Below, one piece after another: positions 9,032 to 17,377 of a stretch of 64,000 bases of DNA. Positions within the stretch are counted from its first letter, which is position 1. Each line of letters opens with the position of its first letter. The position numbers and the translations under genes are program-made. The stretch spans positions 62,001 through 126,000 of the forward strand of contig NZ_LZDS01000026.1 in the NCBI RefSeq assembly GCF_001678755.1, in the 5' to 3' direction. The notes below the pieces were generated by a model that saw only the letters and a list, made by a program, of their open reading frames with translations, was not told the DNA's origin and made no database searches. The stretch comes from Acinetobacter gandensis. GTDB lineage: Bacteria; Pseudomonadota; Gammaproteobacteria; Pseudomonadales; Moraxellaceae.

Positions 9032-10068
9032 TTATTTATTCAAATCTGACAATAGATGTTGAATTACATTAAGGGCTAAGTTCAGTGAGTTTACATCTAC
9101 ACCATCAATCGTATCGCAAGCCTTGTGGTAGCACGGTGCAAATTCGAGTTCATCACCTTTCATTTGCTCATTAAATAAAATTAGTGAAGTAACGGGAACT
9201 TTCCCTAAAAATGGCAAAGTATCGCTTGCTGTTAAAGTCGTTACATCATCTTTAATCTGAATATTATTGGTTTTAAAATATTGACGCATTCTTTCTTCTA
9301 ATGCAGCATCCTGCGGGTGCTTAGGTAATTGGCTCATGCTGTCTAAGATTGGCTGATAATCACTTTGTGCAAGTCCATTGGCTTTAAACTGTGCCGCCAT
9401 TTCTGCAATTGATGAATGGTCACCATCGGCAATCATGATATTCGGATTCTTTGTTCCCACCATATCAACATTGATATAGGCTTGAATGCCTTGAAGCTGT
9501 TTCTCACTGAGTGATTTCACAAAAGCTTGTGAACCTGCAATACCAACCTCTTCCGAATCCCAAAAGGCAAGATATAGTGTGTGTTTAGGTTTTACCTTTT
9601 GCTTCGCATAGTCTTGTAATAATGCTAACAATACTGCAACGCCTGAAGCATTATCATTAATCCCAGGCCCCATTTTCACCGAATCATAGTGCGCGCCGAC
9701 AATCACAGCGGTATCTTTGGATTGCCCTTCAATCTCAATCACAATATTTTGCCCAACGGTCTTTTCTCGATTTTCAAATGGCAACATTTGCGCGTGCAAG
9801 CCTGCTTTCTTGGCTTGTTCAAGAATATATTGTGCGGAAGCCAATCCACCTGCTGTACCTACTGCACGATTGCCACCATTTTGTTCAGCAATTTCTTCAA
9901 ATGTTTGTAAATGATGCATCATGCTATTTTCTGATGCAGCAGCATTTTGGTTTGGCTGCACTTTCGTTATATTTTTTTCTGTATTGAAACTTGTACAACC
10001 TGACAAAAAAAAAATGTCACGCCCAAACTTAGTGCAGTCAACGTAGGAAGAAATTGTTTTCTATACAT
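9032..10068 (-). CDS. M28-family metallopeptidase lipoprotein, frameshifted in its signal peptide
   Basis: Zinc aminopeptidase of family M28. Counting from the first in-frame residue at 10006, the ligands are H106 (AHYDS), D118 (INDNASG), E152/E153 (DSEEVG), D181 (NVDMVG) and a His in CYHKACD near the C-terminus, so the enzyme core is intact. The only in-frame start near the beginning is a TTG that would give SGCTSF. The natural start is the ATG at 10068, which reads MYRKQFLPTLTALSLGVT and then enters a run of ten T (10005-10014). One extra T, or two fewer, would join it to FFFLSGC, a canonical lipobox. As given, frame 0 ends after 33 codons. This may be a sequencing error, a recent mutation, or phase variation. 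Confidence 0.8.
10005..10014 (-). repeat. Ten-nucleotide homopolymer at a frameshift
   Basis: Ten consecutive A on the plus strand (T on the coding strand) sit inside the hydrophobic core of the M28 peptidase signal peptide, exactly where the reading frame breaks. Tracts of this length are prone to slippage. Confidence 0.8.
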
Positions 10069-10244
10069 TTAAATTATTCTCATTAAAAATTAAAAAATGG
10101 CATAAAAGGTAAAATTTGCCCATCTATACTAACAGCCCATTTTTAAATTTCTGTTTTGTTTTGCATTTCATTAAGGCAAATCACTCATACATCTTTTAAG
10201 ACAAGTTGTGTCGCCCCAGACTAGTGCTTTTCTGCTAAGTTTGG

Positions 10245-10276
10245 CATTATTCAATTCAAGTAATAATTGAATAATG
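10245..10276 (+). promoter_or_regulatory. 12-bp inverted repeat abutting the dgt start
   Basis: Arms CATTATTCAATT (10245-10256) and AATTGAATAATG (10265-10276) are perfect complements with an 8-nt loop. The right arm ends 4 nt before the dgt ATG and covers the place a ribosome-binding site should occupy. No Shine-Dalgarno sequence is otherwise visible. It could be an mRNA hairpin or an operator. Confidence 0.5.
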
Positions 10277-10280
10277 ATAA

Positions 10281-11621
10281 ATGACTCAAATGCGTTGGCT
10301 TGAACTTCTTTCTACAGTTCGTATTGGTAGCAATAAACACAGTTCTGAACAGGCACGTAGCCCTTTTCATAAAGACTATGACCGCATTATATTTTCGCAG
10401 AGTTTTCGACAGCTTAATCGCAAGACCCAAGTTCATCCTTTAACTCAACACGATGGTATTCACACCCGACTTACGCATTCACTTGAAGTGTCTTGTATCG
10501 GGCGTTCACTCGGCATGTTGGCTGCGGAAAAAATTAAAGATGAATTGCCAATGTGGATTTCGCCTGCCGATGTTGGCGCGATTATTCAAGCCGCTTGTTT
10601 AGCACATGATATTGGCAACCCGCCTTTTGGGCATGCTGGTGAATATGCCATTCGCGAATGGTTTGATGATGCATCACATACAGACTTTTTAAAAGATTTA
10701 AGCCCAGAAGAAGAAGCCGATGTTCGTCAGTTTGAAGGTAATGCACAAGGCTTACGTTTACTGACTAAAATTGACTATCACCCGAATGATGGTGGTATGC
10801 GCCTAACTTACGCAACCTTAGGGGCTTACTTAAAGTACCCATGGCTATCCAAAACCATTGCATCACAAGGAAATACGCCTGCCAGTCAGCGTGCCAAGTT
10901 TGGCTGTTACCAAGCCGAAAAAGACATCTTGCAGCAAATTGCAGAACAACTCGGCTTAATTCAACTCGGTGAATATCATTATTGCCGTCATCCTCTGACT
11001 TATTTATTAGAAGCAGCGGATGATATGTGCTATGCCCTGATTGATTTGGAAGATGGCATTATTCTCAATATGTTGAGTTATAACGAAGTTGAGCCAATTT
11101 TCCTTGACCTGATTGGTGATTATGGTATTCCTGCCGAACTTGCAATGACGGATACCACATGGCAGCAGAAAATTGCCGCTTTGCGTGGCCGTGTGATGAA
11201 GCGTTTGGTTGAAGAAGTAACGACAGCTTTTGCACGTCATCATAATGAAATTTTGTCTGGCCAACTTAAAGGCAGTTTATTGCAATATTGCAGTGAAGAT
11301 ATTGAAATCGGGATTAACCGTGCAAAAGAACTGGCTCGTGATAAAATCTTTGAACATCCGCATAAGGCAGGTTTGGAAATTATTGCACACCAAAGTTTGC
11401 AAAATATTTTGGATGCCTTTATTCCACTGACCACACCCAATAAAACTTTGAGCTTTAAAGAGCAACGATTGATGTCTATTTTGCATCGTTCAGGAGCACA
11501 TTTTGGTATGTCGCATTATGACAATATTATGCAAGTACTCGATATCATCTCTAAGTTTTCAGATCATCAAGCCTATAATTTAGCGCAAGAGTTACAAGGG
11601 AATAAAGTTGGTTTCTTTTAA
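10281..11621 (+). CDS. dgt: dGTPase-like deoxynucleotide triphosphohydrolase (HD domain)
   Basis: A 446-residue HD-superfamily protein of the Dgt/dNTPase group, which hydrolyses dNTPs to deoxynucleosides and tripolyphosphate. The metal-binding residues are in order: H66 (RLTHSLEV), H109-D110 (CLAHDIGNPPFGHAGE) and a later Asp in AADDMCYALID. The N-terminal RSPFHKDYDRIIFSQSFRQL matches the dGTP-binding lead-in of the family. The length matches dNTPase-like proteins rather than the longer enterobacterial Dgt. The start at 10281 lacks an obvious Shine-Dalgarno sequence and directly follows an inverted repeat; M4 is the alternative start. Confidence 0.92.
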   Translation: MTQMRWLELLSTVRIGSNKHSSEQARSPFHKDYDRIIFSQSFRQLNRKTQVHPLTQHDGIHTRLTHSLEVSCIGRSLGMLAAEKIKDELPMWISPADVGAIIQAACLAHDIGNPPFGHAGEYAIREWFDDASHTDFLKDLSPEEEADVRQFEGNAQGLRLLTKIDYHPNDGGMRLTYATLGAYLKYPWLSKTIASQGNTPASQRAKFGCYQAEKDILQQIAEQLGLIQLGEYHYCRHPLTYLLEAADDMCYALIDLEDGIILNMLSYNEVEPIFLDLIGDYGIPAELAMTDTTWQQKIAALRGRVMKRLVEEVTTAFARHHNEILSGQLKGSLLQYCSEDIEIGINRAKELARDKIFEHPHKAGLEIIAHQSLQNILDAFIPLTTPNKTLSFKEQRLMSILHRSGAHFGMSHYDNIMQVLDIISKFSDHQAYNLAQELQGNKVGFF

Positions 11622-11633
11622 AGCTGAAAAAAT

Positions 11634-11662
11634 GTGAAGGCTAGTAATTCGCTGGCCTTCAC
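11634..11662. terminator. Hairpin after dgt, weak terminator
   Basis: The stem GTGAAGGCTAG / CTGGCCTTCAC has 11 pairs, one of them G-T, and a 7-nt loop, 13 nt after the dgt stop. The T run expected of a rho-independent terminator is absent, so it may only protect the transcript end. Confidence 0.5.
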
Positions 11663-11731
11663 GCTAATCTCACAACAAATTGAAATTGAGCAAATAGCTC
11701 AGACTAAACTGAAATAAAGTGAATAAATGAC

Positions 11732-12334
11732 ATGATCGGATGCTTAATTGGCGAAGTGCTAGCATTGGAAGCACCAACAGTATTACTTAATGTAAATGGC
11801 GTAGGCTACGAAATTGACACTCCGCTTTCTACATTTTGCCAACTACAAAAAGGTCAAAAAGTTACGCTCTGGACACATCTTGCAGTACGTGAAGATGCAC
11901 AACTGCTTTATGGTTTTAGTAACCCACAAGAAAAATTAATTTTCCGTACTTTACTTAAAGTAAATGGTGTTGGGCCCAAAATGGCGCTTGGCATTCTTTC
12001 AACGTTAAGTGTCGAAATGCTGATTCATACAGTTGAAAATGAAGATGTAAATACTTTAGTCAAAGTACCAGGTGTGGGTAAGAAAACTGCAGAACGCTTG
12101 ATGATTGAACTTCGTGACCGTTTTAAAGCGATGTCATCTGGCACAGTACCAAGCAATTCAACTTCGGAGCAAATCCAATTTACCGGTAATTCTGCCGTTG
12201 CAGAAGCTGAAGCTGCATTACAATCACTGGGCTACAAACCACTAGAAGCACAAAAATTAGTGAATGCTGCCAAAGGTGACTTCACCGAAGCCAGTGATAT
12301 CATCCGTGCTGCCTTAAAGTCGATGAATAAGTAA
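11732..12334 (+). CDS. ruvA: Holliday junction DNA helicase subunit RuvA
   Basis: A 200-residue RuvA of standard length. It binds four-way junctions as a tetramer and loads RuvB for branch migration. The N-terminal OB fold begins MIGCLIGEVLALEAPTVLLN. Two helix-hairpin-helix motifs follow (LLKVNGVGPKMALGILS, LVKVPGVGKKTAERLMIELR). The C-terminal three-helix domain that contacts RuvB (AVAEAEAALQSLGYKPLEAQ) is present. ruvB lies downstream in the same direction, but a structured 144-bp gap separates them. Confidence 0.97.
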   Translation: MIGCLIGEVLALEAPTVLLNVNGVGYEIDTPLSTFCQLQKGQKVTLWTHLAVREDAQLLYGFSNPQEKLIFRTLLKVNGVGPKMALGILSTLSVEMLIHTVENEDVNTLVKVPGVGKKTAERLMIELRDRFKAMSSGTVPSNSTSEQIQFTGNSAVAEAEAALQSLGYKPLEAQKLVNAAKGDFTEASDIIRAALKSMNK

Positions 12335-12344
12335 ATACCTATTA

Positions 12345-12468
12345 AACGCAAGCCAACACTGGCAATGCTAAAGGCGACATGGATGTCGCCTGTTGAGTTG
12401 GGATACACGACGTATCCTCAACTCAACAAAAGATTTTTGTTACTTTTGATCTTTCAAAAGTAAAATAA
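12345..12468. repeat. Structured intergenic element between ruvA and ruvB
   Basis: Four hairpins stand almost end to end: GCCA/TGGC (12352-12363), AGGCGACAT/ATGTCGCCT (12372-12391), a 15-pair stem GTTGAGTTGGGATAC with its complement and one bulged T (12392-12427), and TTACTTTTGA/TCAAAAGTAA (12440-12463). The density of dyads is unlike the other gaps here. It resembles a REP/MITE-type interspersed repeat or a folded leader. I cannot count its copies in the genome from this window. Confidence 0.6.
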
Positions 12469-12559
12469 TGCCTACACAATGGTAGCAAAATACAAATCAA
12501 GATTTGAGGCTGTGCATGCAGCATCAAAATGCTCAGCTCACGAGATTAGTTTATTCAAT

Positions 12560-13567
12560 ATGCAAGACCGTCTTATCAGTGGTTCAGAAAAACCCGAAGA
12601 TCACTTTGATCGTGCTATCCGCCCTGCCACACTCAAAGACTACATCGGGCAACCCGTTGTCCGCGAACAAATGGAAATTTTCATTGGCGCTGCCCGTGGC
12701 CGTGGTGAAGCACTCGATCACACACTTATTTTTGGCCCACCAGGTTTAGGTAAAACGACGCTTGCCAACATCATTGCACATGAAATGGGTGGCAATCTCA
12801 AGTCAACCTCTGGCCCAGTACTTGAGCGTGCCGGCGACTTGGCAGCCATGCTGACTAACCTTGAAGAAGGTGACGTACTGTTTATTGACGAAATTCATCG
12901 TCTTTCACCTGTGATTGAAGAAATTTTATATCCAGCCATGGAAGACTATCAGTTGGATATCATGATTGGTGAAGGACCAGCTGCCCGTTCTATCAAGCTC
13001 GACTTACCTGCATTTACATTAGTTGCAGCAACCACACGTGCGGGACTACTCACCTCACCTTTACGTGATCGTTTCGGGATTGTGCAACGTTTAGAGTTCT
13101 ATTCCGTAAAAGATCTGACTCATATTGTGACTCGTTCAGCAAACTTAATGGATGTACCGATTACTGAAGATGGCGCACTGGAAGTTGCACGTCGTGCACG
13201 TGGTACGCCACGTATTGCCAACCGTTTATTACGCCGTGTTCGAGATTATGCCCAAGTCAAAGGTACAGGCGAAGTGACCCAAGAAATGGCGCAACGTGCT
13301 TTAGATATGTTGAATGTCGATAAAGATGGTTTAGACACTTTAGACCGTCGTTATCTTTCAATGTTATTGGAACGTTTTGACGGCGGCCCTGCAGGTGTTG
13401 AAGCTTTGGCTGCAGCTATGGCTGAAGATTCAGGCACATTAGAAGATGTGATCGAGCCCTACCTCATTCAGCAAGGCTATGTCATGCGTACTGCACGTGG
13501 ACGTATTGCCACCAACATGGCGTATTTACAGTTTGGGATGACACCACCAGAGCCGAAAGATAAGTAA
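12560..13567 (+). CDS. ruvB: Holliday junction DNA helicase subunit RuvB
   Basis: AAA+ motor that drives branch migration with RuvA. From the chosen start it has 335 residues, beginning [20 protein letters not shown], which is the usual RuvB N-terminus. Walker A is GPPGLGKT (59-66), Walker B LFIDEIH, then sensor 1 in LVAATTRAG and the arginine-finger region SPLRDRFG. The C-terminal winged helix ([10 protein letters not shown]) binds DNA. The frame is open back to 12479, which would add 27 residues not typical of RuvB, so I prefer 12560 although its Shine-Dalgarno sequence is weak. Confidence 0.96.
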   Translation: MQDRLISGSEKPEDHFDRAIRPATLKDYIGQPVVREQMEIFIGAARGRGEALDHTLIFGPPGLGKTTLANIIAHEMGGNLKSTSGPVLERAGDLAAMLTNLEEGDVLFIDEIHRLSPVIEEILYPAMEDYQLDIMIGEGPAARSIKLDLPAFTLVAATTRAGLLTSPLRDRFGIVQRLEFYSVKDLTHIVTRSANLMDVPITEDGALEVARRARGTPRIANRLLRRVRDYAQVKGTGEVTQEMAQRALDMLNVDKDGLDTLDRRYLSMLLERFDGGPAGVEALAAAMAEDSGTLEDVIEPYLIQQGYVMRTARGRIATNMAYLQFGMTPPEPKDK

Positions 13568-13589
13568 ACGATAATTCACTGAACGACTT

Positions 13590-13610
13590 CAGGGAGTTAA
13601 ATGCTCCCTG
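13590..13610 (+). terminator. Probable ruvB terminator
   Basis: The stem CAGGGAG / CTCCCTG with a 7-nt loop sits 22 nt past the ruvB stop and is followed by an AT-rich stretch with short T runs. Confidence 0.55.
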
Positions 13611-13665
13611 CATATTTATTTAAATTTTTAAAATAAATTCAATCCACTACAAACAATAAACTAAA

Positions 13666-14313
13666 ATGATAAATCTTGAGAATAGAATAATTAACAAAAT
13701 TAATAGCGATTACATTCAAAACCTACCATTAGATAGTGCCATTGAACACATTCCCAGAGAACAACCTATCAGTTCATTTAGCCCAAAACAAATGAGTGAT
13801 TTTGAAAGCTTATTCCACACAGAATACAATTATTTTATCACTGTCGAATGTGAAAACATTCTTAGCAAAGAAACCATAGAAGTAAGTGAAGATAATATCT
13901 TAACTATTAAACAATCGCCTTCTGCATATCGTATAAAAAACCTGAGCTTCAACTATACTTCTGCCCTCATTTTTATTGGGACGTACTATCACGACGACGT
14001 ACAAGCTTTGGTCAAGGAAAACTTTAAGCCAGCAAAAATTAATACGTTGTATTTCAGCTTCTCATTCTTTGCTTTAGTCATACTCGTTTATGTGTTTTTC
14101 TGGATAGATCTACCTAATAAACTTTTACTCATGTTAGTTATTGGCCTTGGCTTTTGCTGCTTAACGTATATGTATGAATCTTTAAAAGCATTACTTCCAA
14201 AGCAACAGAAAAAGAAAATGGAAGAAACTCACTTTCATATTGCAGGATATTTAGCAGCTCAACTACAAGATTTTGTCGATGCAAAATTTAAATTAGATGA
14301 ACAAACAAATTAA
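13666..14313 (+). CDS. Hypothetical membrane protein
   Basis: A 215-residue protein that I do not recognise. The first ~125 residues are polar and hydrophilic with no signal peptide. Two adjacent hydrophobic helices follow (about residues 128-146, LYFSFSFFALVILVYVFFW, and 151-168, KLLLMLVIGLGFCCLTYM), separated by a short turn. A charged C-terminal tail contains a lysine cluster (KQQKKKMEE). The pattern suggests a cytoplasmic N-domain anchored by a helical hairpin. It is AT-rich and lies between ruvB and the Tol cluster without evident operon partners. Confidence 0.65.
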   Translation: MINLENRIINKINSDYIQNLPLDSAIEHIPREQPISSFSPKQMSDFESLFHTEYNYFITVECENILSKETIEVSEDNILTIKQSPSAYRIKNLSFNYTSALIFIGTYYHDDVQALVKENFKPAKINTLYFSFSFFALVILVYVFFWIDLPNKLLLMLVIGLGFCCLTYMYESLKALLPKQQKKKMEETHFHIAGYLAAQLQDFVDAKFKLDEQTN

Positions 14314-14331
14314 AAGCAGTCTCTTTTTTAA

Positions 14332-14463
14332 TCAATAATTACAACTACGAAAGTTAAAGATTTACGTGAGTTGAAACCTTGTGCCATTGGACTGATGACT
14401 CACGGTGCTAAACTGCCCGTCATTGAAGCACTTGACGAATCATTGAATTATCGCCATTTTTAA
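14332..14463 (+). pseudogene. Possible gene remnant, reading frame without a start
   Basis: After a stop at 14329, the frame stays open to a TAA at 14461-14463 and reads KVKDLRELKPCAIGLMTHGA and onward to a C-terminus ending LNYRHF. The composition looks protein-like (LKPCAIGLMTHGAKLP), but there is no ATG before the middle of the frame and no ribosome-binding site. It could be the surviving 3' end of a deleted gene or a chance frame. I do not recognise the family. Confidence 0.3.
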
Positions 14464-14529
14464 ATGCTCTAATTCTTTGCTGAAGTGCAGACCAATATTT
14501 TTCAGATTTTATAAAGACGGAACACTCTC

Positions 14530-14937
14530 ATGGCGAATAAATTCGAATTCAACATTCGTGTATATATTGAAGATACAGATGCAGGTGGCATTGTTTACCA
14601 CGCAAATCATATTCGCTTTATGGAACGTACCCGCACAGAATGGCTACGCGCTTCAGGTGTAGACCATTATTGGCATCAAAAAGATTACAACTTTGTCGTT
14701 CATAAAATAAATGTGAAATATTCACGTCCTATATTAATGGATGACCTGATTACTGTTACAGCAAGTGTAGTTTCGTGTAAGGCTACGTCATTTGTGTTGC
14801 AACAAAATATTTATCGTGGTGATATTATGCTGGCATCAGGTGAGGTAGAATTGGCATGTATCAGTGCAGAGATGAGACCCCGTCGCCTTCCTGATGAAAT
14901 ACGTGAACTGATTCTGAAAGAATTGGAACAAGATTAA
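14530..14937 (+). CDS. ybgC: Tol-Pal associated acyl-CoA thioesterase YbgC
   Basis: A 135-residue hot-dog thioesterase of the YbgC/4-hydroxybenzoyl-CoA thioesterase family. The catalytic stretch IEDTDAGGIVYHANHIRFME carries the conserved Asp and the YHANY-like motif. In other bacteria YbgC hydrolyses acyl-CoA or acyl-ACP thioesters at the inner membrane, and it is nearly always the first gene of the tol-pal cluster, as here. tolQ follows after 27 nt. A longer open frame in +1 over the same region is an artefact. Confidence 0.93.
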   Translation: MANKFEFNIRVYIEDTDAGGIVYHANHIRFMERTRTEWLRASGVDHYWHQKDYNFVVHKINVKYSRPILMDDLITVTASVVSCKATSFVLQQNIYRGDIMLASGEVELACISAEMRPRRLPDEIRELILKELEQD

Positions 14938-14964
14938 AAAAATTATTTGGCACATGTAGTAACT

Positions 14965-15663
14965 ATGGCAACTCAACTAGAATCAACACTCAAAGTTTCA
15001 GACCTCATCTTACAAGCAAGTCCTATCGTACAACTGGTAATGCTCCTGCTGCTCTTAGCGTCGTTATTCAGTTGGTATCTGATTGCCAAGTTACACATGA
15101 GTTATAAAAAAGCGCAGGCCGATGATGAACATTTCCAAAAAATCTTTTGGTCTGGCGCCGAACTCAACACTTTATACAACAATGCCCAACTCAACTCGAA
15201 ACGTGTTGGCCTTGAAGATATCTTCTATCAAGGTATGGGCGAATTTTTCAAACTAAAAAAACGCAGTGCGACATCAGAACAGTCAATTGAAGGCACTGAA
15301 CGTATTTTACGTGTGGGTTTAAGCCGTGATCAAGGTCATCTTGAAAATGGTCTAGGTGCCCTTGCCAGCATTGGTTCAGTTGCACCTTATGTCGGTTTAT
15401 TCGGTACCGTTTGGGGCATTATGAATGCTTTTATCGGCTTGGCTGATGTTGACCAAGTTACACTTGCAACGGTTGCGCCAGGTATTGCTGAAGCTCTGAT
15501 TGCGACTGCCATCGGTCTATTTGCTGCAATTCCTGCGGTATTAGCCTTTAACCATTTTACAGCCAAAGGCGAAGCCGTTTATAACGATCGTGCGCTGTTT
15601 GCCGAAGAAATGGTTGCGTTATTACAACGTCAGTCTGTAGGTTCAACTCAGGACAATGACTAA
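14965..15663 (+). CDS. tolQ: Tol-Pal system proton channel subunit TolQ
   Basis: Inner-membrane MotA/ExbB-family protein, 232 residues from the ATG at 14965. The frame also opens at a TTG at 14947, but the ATG gives the usual MATQLESTLKVSDL start. Three membrane helices are visible: about residues 22-42 (VQLVMLLLLLASLFSWYLIA), one following APYVGLFGTVWGIM, and one in EALIATAIGLFAAIPAVLAF. With TolR it forms the proton-driven motor that energises TolA during outer-membrane constriction. The stop codon overlaps the tolR start (TAATG). Confidence 0.96.
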   Translation: MATQLESTLKVSDLILQASPIVQLVMLLLLLASLFSWYLIAKLHMSYKKAQADDEHFQKIFWSGAELNTLYNNAQLNSKRVGLEDIFYQGMGEFFKLKKRSATSEQSIEGTERILRVGLSRDQGHLENGLGALASIGSVAPYVGLFGTVWGIMNAFIGLADVDQVTLATVAPGIAEALIATAIGLFAAIPAVLAFNHFTAKGEAVYNDRALFAEEMVALLQRQSVGSTQDND

Positions 15664-16112
15664 TGGCTATTCAACGTTCTGGACGCTTTGAGCGCATTAA
15701 AAAACCTTTAAAAAGTGACATGAACGTCGTACCTTATATTGATGTCATGTTAGTTCTTTTGGTGATTTTTATGGTGACCGCACCAATGATCACCACTGGT
15801 GTCAAGGTCGACTTGCCACAGGCAAATGGCACGCCTATGCAAGCGGAAGATCGCCCTGCGATTGTTACACTTAAGGCGGATGGCACGATCACTCTCAAAG
15901 ATAAAAATCATCAAGATGATGTACTCACACTCGATGAACTAAAATCTGTTTTAACGGCTTCGCAAAATGAAGCGAACGAACAGAAAAAGCAAATGAGTGT
16001 GCTCATTAACGGCAGTGAATCTCGTCCCTATGGTGAAGTCATGAAGCTCATGTCAGCACTTCAAGATGCAGGTTTAACACAAGTAGGTTTACTGACTGAG
16101 CCATTAAAATAA
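15663..16112 (+). CDS. tolR: Tol-Pal system stator subunit TolR
   Basis: A 149-residue ExbD/TolR protein. A short cytoplasmic N-terminus precedes one helix (VPYIDVMLVLLVIFMVTAPM) that contains the essential proton-path Asp (PYIDVMLVL). The periplasmic domain (ALQDAGLTQVGLLTEP at the end) is the peptidoglycan-binding part. It overlaps tolQ by 1 nt and is followed by tolA after 3 nt, so translation is tightly coupled across the cluster. Confidence 0.96.
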   Translation: MAIQRSGRFERIKKPLKSDMNVVPYIDVMLVLLVIFMVTAPMITTGVKVDLPQANGTPMQAEDRPAIVTLKADGTITLKDKNHQDDVLTLDELKSVLTASQNEANEQKKQMSVLINGSESRPYGEVMKLMSALQDAGLTQVGLLTEPLK

Positions 16113-16115
16113 TTT

Positions 16116-17339
16116 ATGAAAGATTTCAAAAAGCCGCCTTTTAAACAAAAAGCCGTTGCGATTGGTTTCACACTAGGTGTGCATGTCGTCGCTGTGGTTG
16201 GCTTACTTTATCTTGGCATGAGTAAACCACCTGAGCCTCCTAAAAAAATAACCACTGTTTTGGTAAAACCGGAAGATTTAAAACCTGTAACACGTGAAGT
16301 CACTGAGTTTGATGAAACCGCACATGAAAATGTAACTGAACAAATCACGCAAACAGTAGAACCTAGCGTTGAACCTGCACCTGAAGTTCCAACATCTGCT
16401 CCACCAAAGCCGACTGAAACACCTAAAGCGGATCCACAGATTGCAGCACAACAAGCACTTGCCGCAGCAAAAGCACAGCAGCTTGCTGAACAAAAAGCTG
16501 CGGACAATGCTAAACGCGCTCAAGAAAAGGCTAAAGCTGCTGAAGCGGCTAAATTAAAAGCTCAACAAGATGCCAAAGTAGATGCGGCTAAAGCAAAAGC
16601 AGATGCCACAGCGAAAGCCAATGCCGACGCAGCAAAACGTAAAGCAGATACTGATGCCAAAGCCAAGGCTGAAAAAATCCGTGCAGATGCGTTAAGAAAA
16701 GCAGAAGCTGACAAAGTCAAAGCTGCAGCAATGGCAAAAGCCAATGCTGATGCAAAAGCTAAGGCCAATGCAGACGCAGCAAAACGTAAAGCGGATGCAG
16801 ATGCGAAAGCCAAGGCCAATGCGGAAGCTGCAAAACGTAAAGCAGACGCTGATGCGAAAGCTAAAGCCAATGCAGATGCGGCGAAACGTAAAGCAGACGC
16901 CGATGCAAAAGCTAAAGCCAATGCGGAAGCTGCAAAACGTAAAGCAGACGCCGATGCAAAGGCTAAAGCCGATGCCGAAGCACGCGAACGTGCAGCCGAA
17001 GAAGCCAAAGCTTCATCAGCTAAAAAAGCAGCTGAAGAAGCCGCACAGAAAAAGGCTGAAGCGAAGAAGATTGCATCTACTGCAAAGAAAGATTTTGAAA
17101 ATAAAATCCGTCGTGCATGGGACACACCTTCTGACTCTGCGGGTAAATCGGCAACTGCTCGGGTGACATTATCAGAAAGTGGTTCAGTCCGATCAGTAAT
17201 CGTAAACTCGAGTGATCCGGACATGAAAGCCAGTATTGAAGCGGCGGTTCGTGCTGCAGCACCGTACCCAATGCCAAGCGACCCTGATGCTAGACGTGAA
17301 GCACAAAGCTTTACCTCTACATTTAGATCTTCAAATTAA
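16116..17339 (+). CDS. tolA: Tol-Pal system protein TolA
   Basis: A 407-residue trans-periplasmic protein. An N-terminal membrane helix (about 13-33, AVAIGFTLGVHVVAVVGLLY) is followed by a Pro/Glu-rich linker. A very long Ala/Lys/Asp helical domain II (about 108-325) holds tandem 17-residue repeats of the form AAKRKADADAKAKANAE. The globular domain III (FENKIRRAWDTPSDSAGKSA to the end) contacts TolB and Pal. TolA carries the force from TolQR to the outer membrane. The biased codons of the repeat create a long but meaningless antisense reading frame. A terminator follows. Confidence 0.95.
   Translation: MKDFKKPPFKQKAVAIGFTLGVHVVAVVGLLYLGMSKPPEPPKKITTVLVKPEDLKPVTREVTEFDETAHENVTEQITQTVEPSVEPAPEVPTSAPPKPTETPKADPQIAAQQALAAAKAQQLAEQKAADNAKRAQEKAKAAEAAKLKAQQDAKVDAAKAKADATAKANADAAKRKADTDAKAKAEKIRADALRKAEADKVKAAAMAKANADAKAKANADAAKRKADADAKAKANAEAAKRKADADAKAKANADAAKRKADADAKAKANAEAAKRKADADAKAKADAEARERAAEEAKASSAKKAAEEAAQKKAEAKKIASTAKKDFENKIRRAWDTPSDSAGKSATARVTLSESGSVRSVIVNSSDPDMKASIEAAVRAAAPYPMPSDPDARREAQSFTSTFRSSN
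16776..16979 (+). repeat. Four tandem 51-bp repeats within tolA
   Basis: Units at 16776, 16827, 16878 and 16929 each encode AAKRKADADAKAKA plus NAE, NAD or DAE. A diverged fifth copy starts at 16629. Copy number in such helical arrays tends to vary between strains. Confidence 0.85.
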
Positions 17340-17346
17340 CTTTGAT

Positions 17347-17377
17347 AAATCCCTGCATTGATTGCGGGGATTTTTTT
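17347..17377 (+). terminator. tolA terminator
   Basis: An imperfect 11-pair stem (AAATCCCTGCA region with TGCGGGGATTT, including one G-T pair) is followed by a run of T, 7 nt after the tolA stop. It separates ybgC-tolQRA from tolB-pal. Confidence 0.75.

Noticed and set aside
16562..17224. A 220-codon open frame antisense to tolA.
   Set aside because: It is rich in Ala, Ser and Leu only because it mirrors the biased Ala/Lys/Asp codons of the TolA repeats. It has no ribosome-binding site and no sensible protein pattern.
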